Assembly (NCBI RefSeq): GCF_918797505.1
Contig: NC_092800.1
Coordinates: forward strand, 33,966,263 to 34,030,262
Length of the DNA stretch: 64,000 nt
Direction of reading: 5' to 3'
Origin: Bemisia tabaci
Taxonomy: Eukaryota > Arthropoda > Insecta > Hemiptera > Aleyrodidae
Part shown: positions 22,453 to 33,520 of the stretch, one piece after another
Numbering within the stretch: position 1 is the stretch's first letter
Layout of the letters: each line of letters starts with the position of its first letter
Program-made: the position numbers and the translations under genes
The notes under the pieces: model-generated
What the model saw: only the letters and a program-made list of their open reading frames with translations
What the model was told of the DNA's origin: nothing
Databases searched by the model: none

Positions 22453-22900
22453 TTAAGGTGATTCGATGGAGGCCATATTTTGTGTCAGAGCGACGTGCGA
22501 TATATCGCATCGATCTGTTCCAAAATTTCATTTACTTGTCATGATTTTCGAATTTTGAGATCGCACTTCTGTTGTCATGAGACTTAAGAACTCATGTACC
22601 AAATTTGACAAAGAAACTCAAAGTTATAAAGGCGTGGTTTTTTTAGAGGAAAAATATAGCATTCGAATGCAGTTACAATATCAGTATCGAATGCGATATT
22701 TTTCCTCTAAAAAACCCACGCCTTTATTACGTTGAATTTCTTTGTCGAATTTGGTACATGAGTTCTTAAGTCTCTTGACAACAGAAATACGATCTCCAAA
22801 TTCGAAAAAAATGACAAGTAGCTGAAATTATTAAACAAATCGATGCGATATATCGCACGTCGCTCTAACACAAAAAATTGCCTCCATCGAATCAGCTTAA
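22453..22900. mobile_element. Family T palindrome with TTAA ends
   Basis: A 448-bp near-complete palindrome. Between TTAA at 22453-22456 and TTAA at 22897-22900, the arms start GGTGATTCGATGGAGGC and end GCCTCCATCGAATCAGC, and continue ~205 bases inward (GACGTGCGATATATCGCA, GAACTCATGTACCAAATTTG, AGGCGTGG). TTAA duplication is the signature of piggyBac-type insertion. No transposase inside. Confidence 0.88.
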
Positions 22901-23654
22901 CTGCATCCAACCCACTCACATTTCCTGTGAGGATATAAAAGATGAACTGAAATATTATATTTTCACTGATTGCAAATATTTTGTACTAGAATGCACTATG
23001 CAGCGAAGGTCTGACGGATACAAACGAAATGATAGAGAGAATGATAGAAAGAAATCAGGGAATAAATTGAAGATCATGAAAATCTTTACAACCTGTAAGC
23101 TCTTCCTAACTGTTTTGTGACATCATTACCTGAAAATTATGACCCTTCCGACTCTCTCTTTACCAAAAGTACCTCTTTGGGAACGGTTAAAGATACAAAG
23201 AAACTACAGCAATGGTCCTGTCTCAGAGGAAACTATCTTTTTGAGGGATCAACATTTTTAGAATCTTTTAGGGGAGTCCCGGGAACTCAAACTTTTATTT
23301 TTCAAAAAAACAACCCCTACGTCGCGGCAAGCTGCTCGCAAAAGCATGAACAAGAGCATTTTTGATGCGAACTGCGAATCTCCCGCTATAACCTGGGATT
23401 TACGAATGCAATAATTGGATCCGAAAATTGTCTTGTTTTATGATTTTCCTGACGATATGTCGATAGAGGGTACGATTTGGGGGTCGGGGGGAGTTGGAAT
23501 TCGAGAGAAGCCTGGAGAGTATTCTAAAAGATGGTTATTTCTTAGATAGTGCAGAAGTTTCAACTATTTATTTTTAGTCGTTCTAAAGCTACAGGAGAGG
23601 GCGGGAGATTTTGGGTACAACCTGTGGAGGAATCCTACAAAGAGCAGCATTTCT
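22901..23654. other. No gene seen
   Basis: No repeat partner and no credible coding frame; ends at a homopolymer. Confidence 0.4.
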
Positions 23655-23680
23655 AAAAAAAAAAAAAAAAAAAAAAAAAA
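23655..23680 (+). repeat. Poly(A) tract, 26 bases
   Basis: Uninterrupted A run; upstream has no recognised element. Confidence 0.9.
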
Positions 23681-24780
23681 CAACATAACGTCAATGATCG
23701 TAGTACTCCTCGCACAAGGATTGGTAATATATTCAACTCGATTTGATAGAAGATGCGTCTTGGTGTCGCGAGCTGCATAACGTATGAAATCGAATGAAAC
23801 CGATGGCAGCACGCCAACTTTGCATAATGCAGACAGGAATTTTGCCCCGAGCTATCTCTCGCGAATGGCAGAAATAAATCGTCCAGAATATCCGACAAGA
23901 ATCATAAAATTTCACGCTTCTTGATATTGCTTATTTGGCGATGTAATGTCAACCAATTGGACGGCAATAGAGACTCATTCTCATCAGATTCTCTCAAAAA
24001 AAGTCTATCTATTGAGTTGATGCATTCAACTTTAGTCTTTCTTAGGTTCATGAGTATTTTTAGTCTTATGGGTGCTCATATGTTGGGTTCGGAGCAGAAA
24101 CACTATATTTTAGAGATGTAGTCGGGTAATGCAAAAGTTGAGTTGGAAAACAACCCAACTTTGAGACAGACAGAACGTGTAACACAACAAACAGAAATGT
24201 AAACACACGGATCGGTCGCTTTGACGAATCGGATAGTTCAATCAACATAAAATTCCCAACGCTCGACTCATGCGATTGATTTTTGAATTTGTTTTTTGAT
24301 GTTAGAGGGTTCAAAAGACATAAGTGGCTACGGGGTTTGATGTAGCTTTGAGCTATTTTGCTAGTTATCCTTGCTCTCCTCCAATTTTGTATGTGTTTAA
24401 AGTCGTTATACAAAGAGGGCAACCCTGCAGGTGCATTCAACCATATCTGCATCAACAGAGTCATACCCAATACCCATGCAGGTGAACTTTCTTGGGTGCG
24501 GAGGGGCTCGAGGTGCGTTGGGGCTCTTCAGTTATGCGACCTCAGCTTCATAAGAACTTTTCTTAGCTTGAAAGTTTATTTTACTGTAAATCGTTCGTGT
24601 TTTGCTGCGATTTTTACGTGGTTATGAAACTCCACTGCGAGCGAACGCGAGCATTCAAAATGATTTCAGGGAGGAGAAAAGGAAAAATATGGTACAGAAG
24701 AGGAAGCAGGTGATGACTATGAAAATAAATAATAGGGTATGTCTATAGCGCACTTCATACGCCGAAAATAGGGGTGCTAG
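23681..24780. other. No gene seen
   Basis: 1.1 kb of mixed sequence with no repeat partner and no recognised protein. Confidence 0.4.
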
Positions 24781-24921
24781 GTCAAAATGTCCAAACCCAG
24801 GATGTTCAAAAATCCATGATTTGGTAATTCATCTACTTTTGAACTTATCCTCCTGTTGAACATTGATGATATTTGACCTTCTTGGATTTTTGGACATTCT
24901 GGGTTTGGAAATTTTGACTTT
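24781..24921. repeat. Family BB inverted repeat
   Basis: Arms GTCAAAATGTCCAAACCCAG then TTCAAAAATCCA on the left, and TGGATTTTTGGACATTCTGG then GTTTGGAAATTTTGAC on the right. About 38-bp arms; only copy seen here. Bases 24922-25204 hold nothing recognised. Confidence 0.75.
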
Positions 24922-25204
24922 TGGACAATTTTTTGAAAATTTTGATCCATCACCGCCGCGAAAATGGGGATCATCAATGCATCGATGAATGCTAACGCGA
25001 GATTCCGCGCAATTTTCAGCAGCCGATGATGAGTCGGGACTCAACAGCTAGCGGTTCCTAAGAACTGTTCCGATAGCTTGAGTGCAAATTTGGATAAAAA
25101 AAGTTGAGATTTACGAAAAAAACGACTGTTGAGCAACGACCACACGACCTCACTTTCGGTTCCCATTTCCGACGTGCGAAGTGCGCTTATGAAGAAAAAG
25201 TCGA

Positions 25205-25714
25205 TAATTGAGATGCTGCATGTGTGAGCGAATTTGCAATTTGACTGTTGATTATTATGTAAAAGTTCGCGAGCAACACGATGGTGCCACTGGTTTTCTC
25301 TGCAATCAACTCCCAAGCTCAAAAAAAGCCCTCAAGTTGAGGCCAAAAAGGAGGGGATATCCCACGCTATCCTGAGAGTCCACCTCTACATCAAGACAAA
25401 CTCTCCATGCAAAGATAGGGAGCAAATACATTGACAGGGCTGCCACTTTATTTAGGGACTCTAAAGCTGAAAACACGGCAACCCAGCTAATGTATTTGCT
25501 CCCTATCTTTGCATGGAGAGTTCGTCTTGATGTAGAGGTGCACTCTCAGGATAGCGTGGGATATCCCCTCCATTTGGGCCTCAACTTGAGAGCTTTTTTT
25601 GAGCTTGGGAGTTGATTTCAGAGAAAACCAGGGGCACCATCGTGTTTCTTGCGAACTTTTACAAAAGAATCAACAGTCAAATCGCAAATTCCTCACGTAT
25701 GCAACATCTCCATT
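25205..25714. mobile_element. Family C long palindrome, copy 2
   Basis: About 510 bp, ATTGAGATGCTGCATGTGTG to GCAACATCTCCATT. The arms of ~230 bp match copies 1 and 3 closely, including CCACGCTATCCTGAGAGTCC and AAACTCTCCATGC. The spacer carries AGCTGAAAACACGGCAACC. Confidence 0.9.
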
Positions 25715-26150
25715 GACGACATTCGCCACTTTTATGCGGGCCGCGGTTTGTTTATGACGTCACATCTGAAATTTCCTTAAAAAGCCCCCGCGATTTCGGA
25801 TATGGCAACAGCGCTTCGGCGCTATTGCAGTTATCAAAGAGGGTAGTATGAGGGCGGTCGGAGGGTAGGAGGGTGTCTTTTAAACGCCACTTGACCGCAT
25901 TTCTACGGGCTGCGCCGCATGTGGCAGTTCCAATCTTATTGTTATCCCGTCATTAGCCTTCTCTGAACGTTCAACGCTCAACGCTCAGCGGGCCCTCGCC
26001 GGAGGTTAATCATAAATAAAAACGTTTCCGCCTTTGGAAGACCATTTAATGTTTGTGCGCACCTTCGAAATAATAATCCAAAGCCTTCGCTTTTCCCTAC
26101 AGCCAGATTTTTGTCAGCTACCGAAATATCTTAGTTCTTAAACTCCCTCT
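25715..26150. other. GC-richer stretch, nothing recognised
   Basis: Contains GC-rich phrases (GGGCCCTCGCCGGAGG) but no gene and no repeat partner. Confidence 0.4.
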
Positions 26151-26154
26151 TATA

Positions 26155-26630
26155 CTGCCGGCTAAGGAAAAACACTGTGAGAACATCCGAATGTTGCCAA
26201 ATTTCCCCCAATAAAACATTTTTAAAAGGAAATTTATGATATATTTTAATGAACACTGGAAAAAAAACACATTGGATCTTGAGTCCAGACTCTTGTAATT
26301 ATTGACAAGAAAAAATACTCTTGATTCAATCAGATTTTTGCTTAAATCAAAAGGAAATCCGCTCAAATTAAGAGGCTTGGTTCTTGATTTAAGCAAAAAT
26401 CCGATTGAATCAAGAGTATTTTTCCTGGTCGATGTTTTTAAGAGTTTGGACTCTAGATCCAATGTGCTTTTTTTTTCCAGTGAACGTTTCAGATACTGTG
26501 GATTAAATTACGAGATAAATCTCTGAGAAATTGGGAGAAACATATTCATAAGATTCCTTGGTTTGTATTTCATTAGAAGAAGCTTTTTAACGTTTGATGG
26601 CCAATACAGCGTTTTCCATTGACATGGCGG
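26155..26630. mobile_element. Family B element, copy 8, host of a D insertion
   Basis: Left CTGCCGGCTAAGGAAAAACA, right AGCGTTTTCCATTGACATGG then CGG. Flanks TATA (26151-26154) and AATA (26631-26634) are a likely mutated 4-bp duplication. The interior is interrupted by the D element at 26254-26482. Confidence 0.75.
26254..26482. mobile_element. Family D palindromic MITE, copy 2
   Basis: 229 bp, CACTGGAAAAAAAACACATT to TTTTTTTTTCCAGTG. Arms include GGATCTTGAGTCCAGACTCT and AGAGTTTGGACTCTAGATCC, then TACTCTTGATTCAATC and GATTGAATCAAGAGTA. AA on both sides is consistent with a 2-bp target duplication. Confidence 0.85.
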
Positions 26631-26739
26631 AATACCCAATGCTATGAGGTAGGAAGCCGAATTGGCAGGACGTTGCCAAATTTGATTTAAAAAAGAGAAA
26701 GAGAGAGAGTAAAGTAGAAGAAGGGATAATACCACTATT

Positions 26740-26990
26740 CTGCCGTGGTAAGGAAAAACGCCGTATAAACCTTTAGGCATTGCCAAATTTCCTTCGGTAA
26801 ATCACGAATTTCTGGGAACATTTCTAAATATTTATCTTCCAATTTGTCAGATAATTTTGTTTGCAATTTAATCTAAAGTTCTTAAAAATTTATCGATAAA
26901 TTATATATAAATTTCCTCAAAAATAAACATTATATCGAAGGAAATTTGGCAACTCTCGAATGTTCATACGGCGTTTTTCCAGCACGGTAG
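26740..26990. mobile_element. Family B element, copy 9
   Basis: 251 bp, CTGCCGTGGTAAGGAAAAAC to GTTTTTCCAGCACGGTAG, flanked by TATT at 26736-26739 and 26991-26994. Confidence 0.9.
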
Positions 26991-26994
26991 TATT

Positions 26995-27345
26995 ATTGGC
27001 TACGGCTGTCAAATAAACTAAAAGCTAGTGCGAAACTTTCCTTACTTCATACCCATGAGTTTATTTTCACAGTATACCCTAGGCATTTTCCAGTACGTAC
27101 GAGTGAAGTTGAGAGAATATAACCGAGGGAAAAGACTCGAGGGCTAGATTCTAGAGTGGCGCCATTTAGATTTTGGTCAGGCGCCACCCCTACTCCCGCA
27201 ACAATGGGCGCTAATCCCAAATCCAGGTTGGACAGGTACCTATTCAAAATCCACGTGATGCCATTTGAGGAATCTCTCTCGGCCCTGTACTATTTTCCCG
27301 AGAACTATAAAATATCAGAAAACTGAAAAAGCTCTGTAAATGCAA
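26995..27345. other. No gene seen
   Basis: No repeat partner or recognised frame. Confidence 0.4.
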
Positions 27346-27353
27346 GTCACAAC

Positions 27354-27511
27354 CAGTGGCAAGGTGAGAATGATCGGCTATTTCCCCATTTGAAGCTATG
27401 GTAAAAAGTCGATTAGTAAAGTGTTCGCTGCAAACACCCTGTTTATCGATTCTTTTCCATAGGTTTAAATGGCAGACCGATCGATACATCGCAAAGCACG
27501 CCACGCCACCG
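27354..27511. mobile_element. Family A hAT-like MITE, copy 3 (diverged)
   Basis: CAGTGGCAAGG at the left, CACGCCACGCCACCG at the right, and the family core GTTCGCTGCAAAC. Flanks GTCACAAC (27346-27353) and GTTCCAAC (27512-27519) match at six of eight positions. Confidence 0.8.
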
Positions 27512-27519
27512 GTTCCAAC

Positions 27520-27840
27520 CGCGGGAGTAACCACGGAATGAGCTCGCGGAATGCACGGATCCGACGAGAGACGCGCGTTAACGGCGCCGATTTCCAACGA
27601 CGGACGTTGCTGGTGCCGGAAACGCAGTAAATTTTTTAATGCAGTCCCTGCTCACCGTCCTCCACCTTTTTCCGCGATCGTAACATCCACATTCGCACGG
27701 GAAAACATTTCAGTTCCGCGCTGCCCCGGAAAACCAGCGTTGTGAGGTTTCTTTTCAAGCTCGTCGTGTTTCCCGTGACCTAAGCGAGAATAACATAAAC
27801 TAAGTAAACTGCTCTTTCGAATGAGTCTGTTTTGACGTAC
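27520..27840. other. GC-rich island
   Basis: GC-rich sequence without repeat partner. Open frames on both strands but no protein recognised. Confidence 0.4.
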
Positions 27841-27849
27841 CAAGGGAAT

Positions 27850-27960
27850 AGCGCCGCGCCGTATGAACATTCTAGTGTTGCCGATTTTCTCCTATAGAAT
27901 ACGCATTTTTCGAATATTTTAAAAATGTTTTCCCGGGGAATGTTTGAGGGAAAAGGTTCA
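27850..27960. repeat. Family B fragment
   Basis: GCGCCGTATGAACATTCTAG, then GTTGCCGATTTTCTCC, match the left side of B. The right end is absent. Confidence 0.6.
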
Positions 27961-27974
27961 CAACTATCATTGGC

Positions 27975-28610
27975 GGATCCAGCAAATTGGCAACATTGTT
28001 TTTCCCCCATTTAAACCTATGGAAATGTATCGATTCCTGGAGGAGGCAACACTGAAAAAAAATTCTCGGCGTTTTTACCAAGGTCCGTTGGTACCTTTAC
28101 CATCTCACTTTTTTTACCAATTATTGGTAATTTTACCAAGACAGACTGGTAAGCTTACCTAAAAACCGGTATTTTTACAGTTTTTTTCAGGTAAGAATAC
28201 CACTTTTATTGGTAATCAATTCCCGGTAACTTTGCCATTTTATCTCGGTAATTCTACCACAGTCGATTAAAAATATTGGCGTTTTTACCAAGGTCTAGTA
28301 AAATTACCGAGAAAGTTCAATAATTTTACCGAGATTTCTTGGTACAATTACCAATTCCATAAATCGTAATTCTACCAAGAAATCTCGGTTTCTTCTTGGT
28401 AAAAAAAATTTCTTGGTAAAATTACCAATTCCATAAATGGTAATTTTACCAAGAAAAAACTGGGATCAAATAGAACCCTGAATTCTTGGTAATTTTACCC
28501 TTTTCTTAGTAAATCTACCGAGATTTTTTTTCAGTGCTGATGCTCCGACAATAATCGATTATTTAACATAGGTTTAAATGAAGAGAGAAAAATGTTTCCA
28601 ATTCGCTTCT
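27975..28610. mobile_element. Family Z palindrome split by family E
   Basis: Left arm CAAATTGGCAACATTGTTTT then CATTTAAACCTATGG and ATCGATT; right arm AATCGATTATT then AACATAGGTTTAAATG and CAATTCGC. The arms are complementary and separated only by the E element at 28050-28536. A left-arm relative is at 33856-33920. Confidence 0.65.
28050..28536. mobile_element. Family E element, copy 1
   Basis: 487 bp, CACTGAAAAAAAATTCTCGG to CCGAGATTTTTTTTCAGTG. The interior is largely built from iterated TTACC/GGTAA phrases on both strands, so almost any part can pair with many others. Copy 2 at 30919-31323 is in the opposite orientation. No coding frame. Confidence 0.85.
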
Positions 28611-29040
28611 GACAACTATTTTCTGGCATAAATGTTCTTTTAGTGGAAAGTCATGATTTGAATGTTCATAAGTTGCTTTTCATTAGCACAGCAATTTTGA
28701 ACACAATTAATACCACGTAGACTGAGAGGTACTAAGGAGAACTGAGGAGACTTTTTGTGGGTGAAATCGCACGCCCAGAAATCAGAAATGGCTATATAGC
28801 ATTCACTATTTAACACATAATTTACATTATTTGTGCAGGTTTTGTACAATGTACCATATCCGCGAGCAGGGTGTCCTACAAAGTCGCTAGATATCAGGTT
28901 TATTCGAAAAGAGCTACCGGAAAACAAAAGTTTGCCAGGGAAAACAGGCGGAGATATACAAAATGATCCAAAAGTCCCTCACCACAAGCACAAGGAATCA
29001 CCCTTATAAATTTTGAAAAAATTCATATAGAGATTTGAAA
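28611..29040. other. No gene seen
   Basis: No repeat partner or recognised frame. Confidence 0.4.
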
Positions 29041-29660
29041 ATTGTATTTAGCAAATGGGTGTTTTTTATACGATGATTAAAAATAAACAAGTGGTACGGA
29101 ATAAAACATAACAATAGGATTTTTGCAAAACGATAATCCGGGTATCGGAACTTGGCCGCTTTTGAAAACGCCTTCAAATGCGGCGTGATACCTAACGCAT
29201 TCCGGAGAGTTCAAATAGTTGTATCATTGCGCCGTAGAATTGCGACGGAAGATTGCAATTGAAATAGCCTTCATGCACGCTGGCCTTTCCGATTTCCTTT
29301 GATATTTTTGCAGTCGTGAATGCATAGCTAAAGGGCGCTCCAGCTAGAATTGTATTTAGCAAATGGGTGATTTTTATACGAGGATTAAAAATAAACAAAT
29401 GGTACGGAATAAAACATGATAATAGGATTTTTTCAAAACGATAATCCGGGTATCGGAACTTGGCTGTTTTAAAAACGCCTTCAAATGCGGCGTAATACCT
29501 CACGCATTCCGGAAAGTTCAAATAGTTGTATCATTACGCCTGAAGAATGTGATGTAAGATTAAAATGGAAATAGCCTCCATGCACGCTGGCCTTTTCGAT
29601 TTCCTTTGATATTTTTGCAGTCGTGAATGCATAGCTGAGTACGCTCCAGCTAGAATTGTA
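29041..29660. repeat. Family R 308-bp tandem duplication
   Basis: Two direct copies, 29041-29348 and 29349-29660, from ATTGTATTTAGCAAATGGGT to TCCAGCTAGAAT, with a few percent to ~10 percent differences by eye (e.g. ATTGCGCC versus ATTACGCC). A shorter relative lies in reverse orientation at 48592-48690. Frames on the minus strand are open in both copies, but no protein is recognised. Confidence 0.88.
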
Positions 29661-30918
29661 CATGCTCTCCTAGGTCAAAGGTAATGACTTTTGAGATCCC
29701 CAAAACTTTAAGAAGTCCGGGTCGCTCATGAAAAAGAGACAAGGACCCTAGGGCGGATTACAAGGGTGGTACAGGACTTTTGGTTCACCCTATAGCTGAA
29801 ATTATCATAATTTTTCAGTTATTATTTCCTTCACAAAAATATTTATACTCAGAATGGGATGTTACTTCAGAGTTTATTTCAACCGTATTCTTCCCATGTC
29901 ACTCAGAGAAGGAAAAAGGAAAGTTACTTTGAAAGTTGAACAAAATGCTGTCGTGATGCCTGTTATATAGTGACAACAAAAATGGCAACAGTGGACAACC
30001 CTGTCGGGATTCGAATTCCCCAACCCGCAAAATCACAAATCTAAAAACTCGAAGTCTAATGAGATTTTGACCGCGCAGTGCTCGATGCGTTCGGTTTCCA
30101 GATCCTTAACAACTGAAAAATGCATGCAAATTCTGATGAAGGCAAATGAGCTCCATACATTGCTGTCAAATTTACAGAACGGTAATTTTCGTTTTTTGTG
30201 ATGAGGAGAACTGAAGTCAGTCACACATCGATGGTAGCGGTTTCAAACCAACAAGACCGCGTTTATGAGAAAGGAACTTACCCACATTTTCGGAGAAATC
30301 GATTTAAGAATGTTTTTGCGTTTCATTAGCCGTATATTCCTTTCTGCCAAAAACTTAAAGTCGAAAAACAAAATTTTTTTGCGTGAAGAGAGAGGTTAAA
30401 GTTTATTTTTCGCATTGAGCCTCATGCAGGAATAAAACTTCAAACCTCTATTTTTCTGTTTCAACTTAATGTGGGTTGGTTCTTCTCTGATGAACTCGGT
30501 CGATTTATCCCAGTTTACGGAGTTTCGAATTTCCGGTCACATTTTGCTTGCCTAAATTAGGCAGGCTCATTGTTTTTGCTTGATTTTTCTTCGTACGTTC
30601 GAAAATTTTCCTCGGAAATTCCAAAACTGGCATGTCTAGGGCACAACATGTCTAAACTATAATGAAACTTCACGCCTTTTCTATGAACAAAAATAAACCA
30701 GACCGCCCGCTATTCATTTTCTGTGACACTAAATGAACTGTCAAAATCTCAAAAACCGATTTTTCTATCCTAATCGTCAAAAGTTGCTCAACTGAAAAAC
30801 CCGCCTCGAGCAACTGAAAGAATTGTTCTCACATCGTGCGATCAAAAATGAAACTAAACAAGATAGAAAATATAAAGTAAAGACGGAAGAACAAACAAAA
30901 TAGACTCCGATTCAGATA
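29661..30918. other. 1.3 kb without recognised features
   Basis: AT-rich; only short unsupported frames. Confidence 0.4.
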
Positions 30919-31323
30919 CACTGAAAACAAATCTCGGTGTATTTACTAAGAAAAGGGTAAAATTAACAAGAATTCAGGGTTCTATTTGATCCCAGTTTTG
31001 TCTCGGTAAAATTACCATTTATGGAGTTGGTAATTTTACCGAGAAACCTCGGTAAAATTACTCGGTAATTTTACTGAACCTTGGTAAAAATGCCAATATT
31101 TTTTATCGACTGTGGTAAAATTACCGGGATTTTTTAGGCAAAGTTACCGGGAATTGATTACCAATAAAAGTGGTATTCTTACCTGAAAAAAACAGTAAAA
31201 TTACCGATTTTTAGGTAAGCTTACTAGTCTGTCTTGGTAAAATTACCAATAATTGGTAAAAAAAGTGAGATGGTAAAGGTACCAACGGACCTTGGTAAAA
31301 ACACCGAGAATTTTTTTTCAGTG
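30919..31323. mobile_element. Family E element, copy 2
   Basis: 405 bp, CACTGAAAACAAATCTCGG to GAGAATTTTTTTTCAGTG, opposite in orientation to copy 1. It is flanked by TA at 30917-30918 and 31324-31325, consistent with a 2-bp TA target duplication as in Tc1/mariner-type insertion. Interior rich in TTACC/GGTAA. Confidence 0.85.
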
Positions 31324-32300
31324 TAACTTGCTCTTCATAGCTATATTCAGGGAGTTCCAAGTTAAGGGCTGTCGAATGTCTGAAATACAGGGGCCGATCA
31401 GGTTTAAATCACACACGGACCCCATTAGATTTTCCTCTTGAAGCCCCCCCCCCCCCCCCGAACAAAGCACGTATTTTGCGCTATCCATCACTTCGCAAGA
31501 CAAAAGTAAGGCCGGAGAGAAGCAACGTAGACGAGTCACTTCCTGAAGTGAGCGTGGGAACACACGAGAATCTCCCTCTAAAACTTTATCCTGGAAAATA
31601 TTTGAGTTTCGCCTTCAGGTAGCACCGAGGTAGAGTCTTTCGCGGACGGGAAACTCAGTGAATGAGTACATCCCGCTATTTTTAGGCGATGAAAAAAAAG
31701 GGATCGTTAATTTCCTGGAACCTTCTCAGGGCCACGAGGCACCGACGTATTATGGAGGAACGCCGTATGAGCATTTAAGCGTTGCCACATTGCCGAGAAA
31801 AAAAGGAGCAAATGTATTTCTGATATATACATCAGTTATACGTTGTTTTACGTAATCATTGTATAACAATTACGTAGTCTTTACAGTGATCTTCATATAA
31901 AAGGATGACTAAAAATGGGTGCTTTCAACAAAATCATACAATTTTTAGTACATAACCATAGTACTTCTGTTATTGAAAACACTTTTTTTATAAAATTTAT
32001 GCATCATTTATCTGTTGGATGCATAGTTCTTTAATTTTCTTTTTATGCATCTCTGCTACTAGGGATGGGAGGGTTGGCCCAAAATCATCTGAGCGGAAAA
32101 ACCTCATAGCGTTCGATGCTGTTACTTGCAGCGAGCTATTTTCAATATTACATTGGTTTAGAAGGACTTGGGTGCCAAAATATGGGCTATTTGTCATTTC
32201 TACGATAAACTTCACCTCTACTTCAGATCTTGATACCCGATTGTATGCATTAAAATAATTTTTTCCTCAAAAGCGCTGCTCAATCATGAATAATGATCAT
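31324..32300. other. No gene; poly(C) run and a family B scrap
   Basis: Contains an uninterrupted C run at about 31446-31459 and a short B left end at 31752-31800 (GGAGGAACGCCGTATGAGCA). Nothing else recognised. Confidence 0.5.
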
Positions 32301-32308
32301 TTCAGAAC

Positions 32309-32471
32309 CAGTGGCGTGACGTGCTTTGCGATACATCGATTTATCTGCCATTTAAACCTATGGAAAAGCATCGATAAACATGGCGTTCGCAACGAGTACC
32401 ATAATAATTGATTCTTTCTTACAGTTTCAAATGGAGAAATGCCGATAGTCGATCATCACCCCTCGCCACTT
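32309..32471. mobile_element. Family A hAT-like MITE, copy 4
   Basis: CAGTGGCGTGACGTGC to CACCCCTCGCCACTT, with core GTTCGCAACGAG. Flanks TTCAGAAC (32301-32308) and TTCAAAAC (32472-32479) differ at one base. Confidence 0.85.
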
Positions 32472-32849
32472 TTCAAAACCATCAGTCATTTAGGATCGGG
32501 AGTTAAACAGAGGGGTGCGTCGCCAAAACGATGGACATATTTTGGCTATTTTAAAAATAATTTTAATGTATGCGAAATCAAGTAGAAAATGGTGAAGTAG
32601 AAAGCGAAGTTTGTTGCCGAGAGAATGAAAAGCGACGTTTTCGCATCAAAATCTGAAACCAATATAAGTTTTGAAAACAGCCCGGTGCAAGTATCAGCAT
32701 TGAACTCTGCAAGGTTTTACCGTTGAGGAAATGTTTGGGCCAACCTAGTTAGCAGACTATCAAAAAAAATGAATAAACATGATGAAAAGTAAACAGGAAT
32801 GGCCGAACTTTTATCCCTATAGCATAAACGACCCTTAATCCAACACTCC

Positions 32850-32950
32850 TGCAAAATTTTGAGGGAAAATCTTCACAGCTTTTCACTGAATAACATGTTT
32901 TATTGGAGGAAATTCGGCCACATCCGAAAATTCATACGTCGCTTTTTCAT
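32850..32950. repeat. Family B fragment (right end)
   Basis: GGGAAAATCTTCACAGCTTT, TTTTATTGGAGGAAATTCGG and ATTCATACGTCGCTTTTTC match the right half of B. The left half is missing. Flanking 32480-32849 and 32951-33466 hold nothing recognised. Confidence 0.6.
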
Positions 32951-33466
32951 ATCCCGGCGAAGTGGTGTTCGGAAACCGAATGACGCGATACCGCAAAAAT
33001 TTCGGGAACTGGATAATGATCACAGAAAGAGGAAATCCAACGCAGCCACCAGTGACGAGCTGTTATTTTCAAAAAGACGCAAGTACCAAAAGCCTCTGCG
33101 TCACGCTAGTCGTTGTAGATAAAAAGACAGGAGACAGAGGGGTTTTAGGGGGTTGAGTGCTTTGGAGAATAATCGGTTCAAGTGTCCACAGGTTGGACGC
33201 TGAGTTGAATCTTCCATCCGAGAGGAAGCGGTCAAGCACCAAGGAACAAAGTTGACCAAGTAAAGCCACAAATCAAAGTTTTTCAATCATAAGTTTTCGT
33301 CGTTAATTGAAATCGCCGTTCTTCTGTTTTGTATCTCCCTCGGTTCCATATTGAGCCTCCCTGTGGAAAAAGTTTTCTCGGAAAAATCCACGATTTTAGA
33401 TTTGTGCGCCAAGATGTACTTGTGGCTTCAGTGTTATCGAATGGACCGCGAGACAGGGTGAGCATT

Positions 33467-33520
33467 TAAACTGATAAGTTTAATTATAATTTTGAAAGTT
33501 ATTAGTTTAACTTAACTTAA
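33467..33520 (-). pseudogene. tRNA-Trp(UCA) remnant of mitochondrial origin
   Basis: Minus strand: D arm AGTT-AAGTTA-AACT, anticodon arm ATAAC-TTTCAAA-ATTAT with anticodon TCA (plus-strand 33493-33495) and T arm AAACT-TATC-AGTTT. The acceptor halves do not pair well, suggesting the insertion ends at the acceptor 3' strand. UCA reads UGA as Trp in mitochondria. It overlaps the end of the ND2 frame. Confidence 0.7.

Noticed and set aside
24066..24470. 134-codon minus-strand frame
   Set aside because: No recognised domain or gene structure; its length is within chance for 64 kb on six frames.
26118..26526. Open frames on both strands with almost identical translations
   Set aside because: They are the two arms of the D palindrome read in opposite directions.
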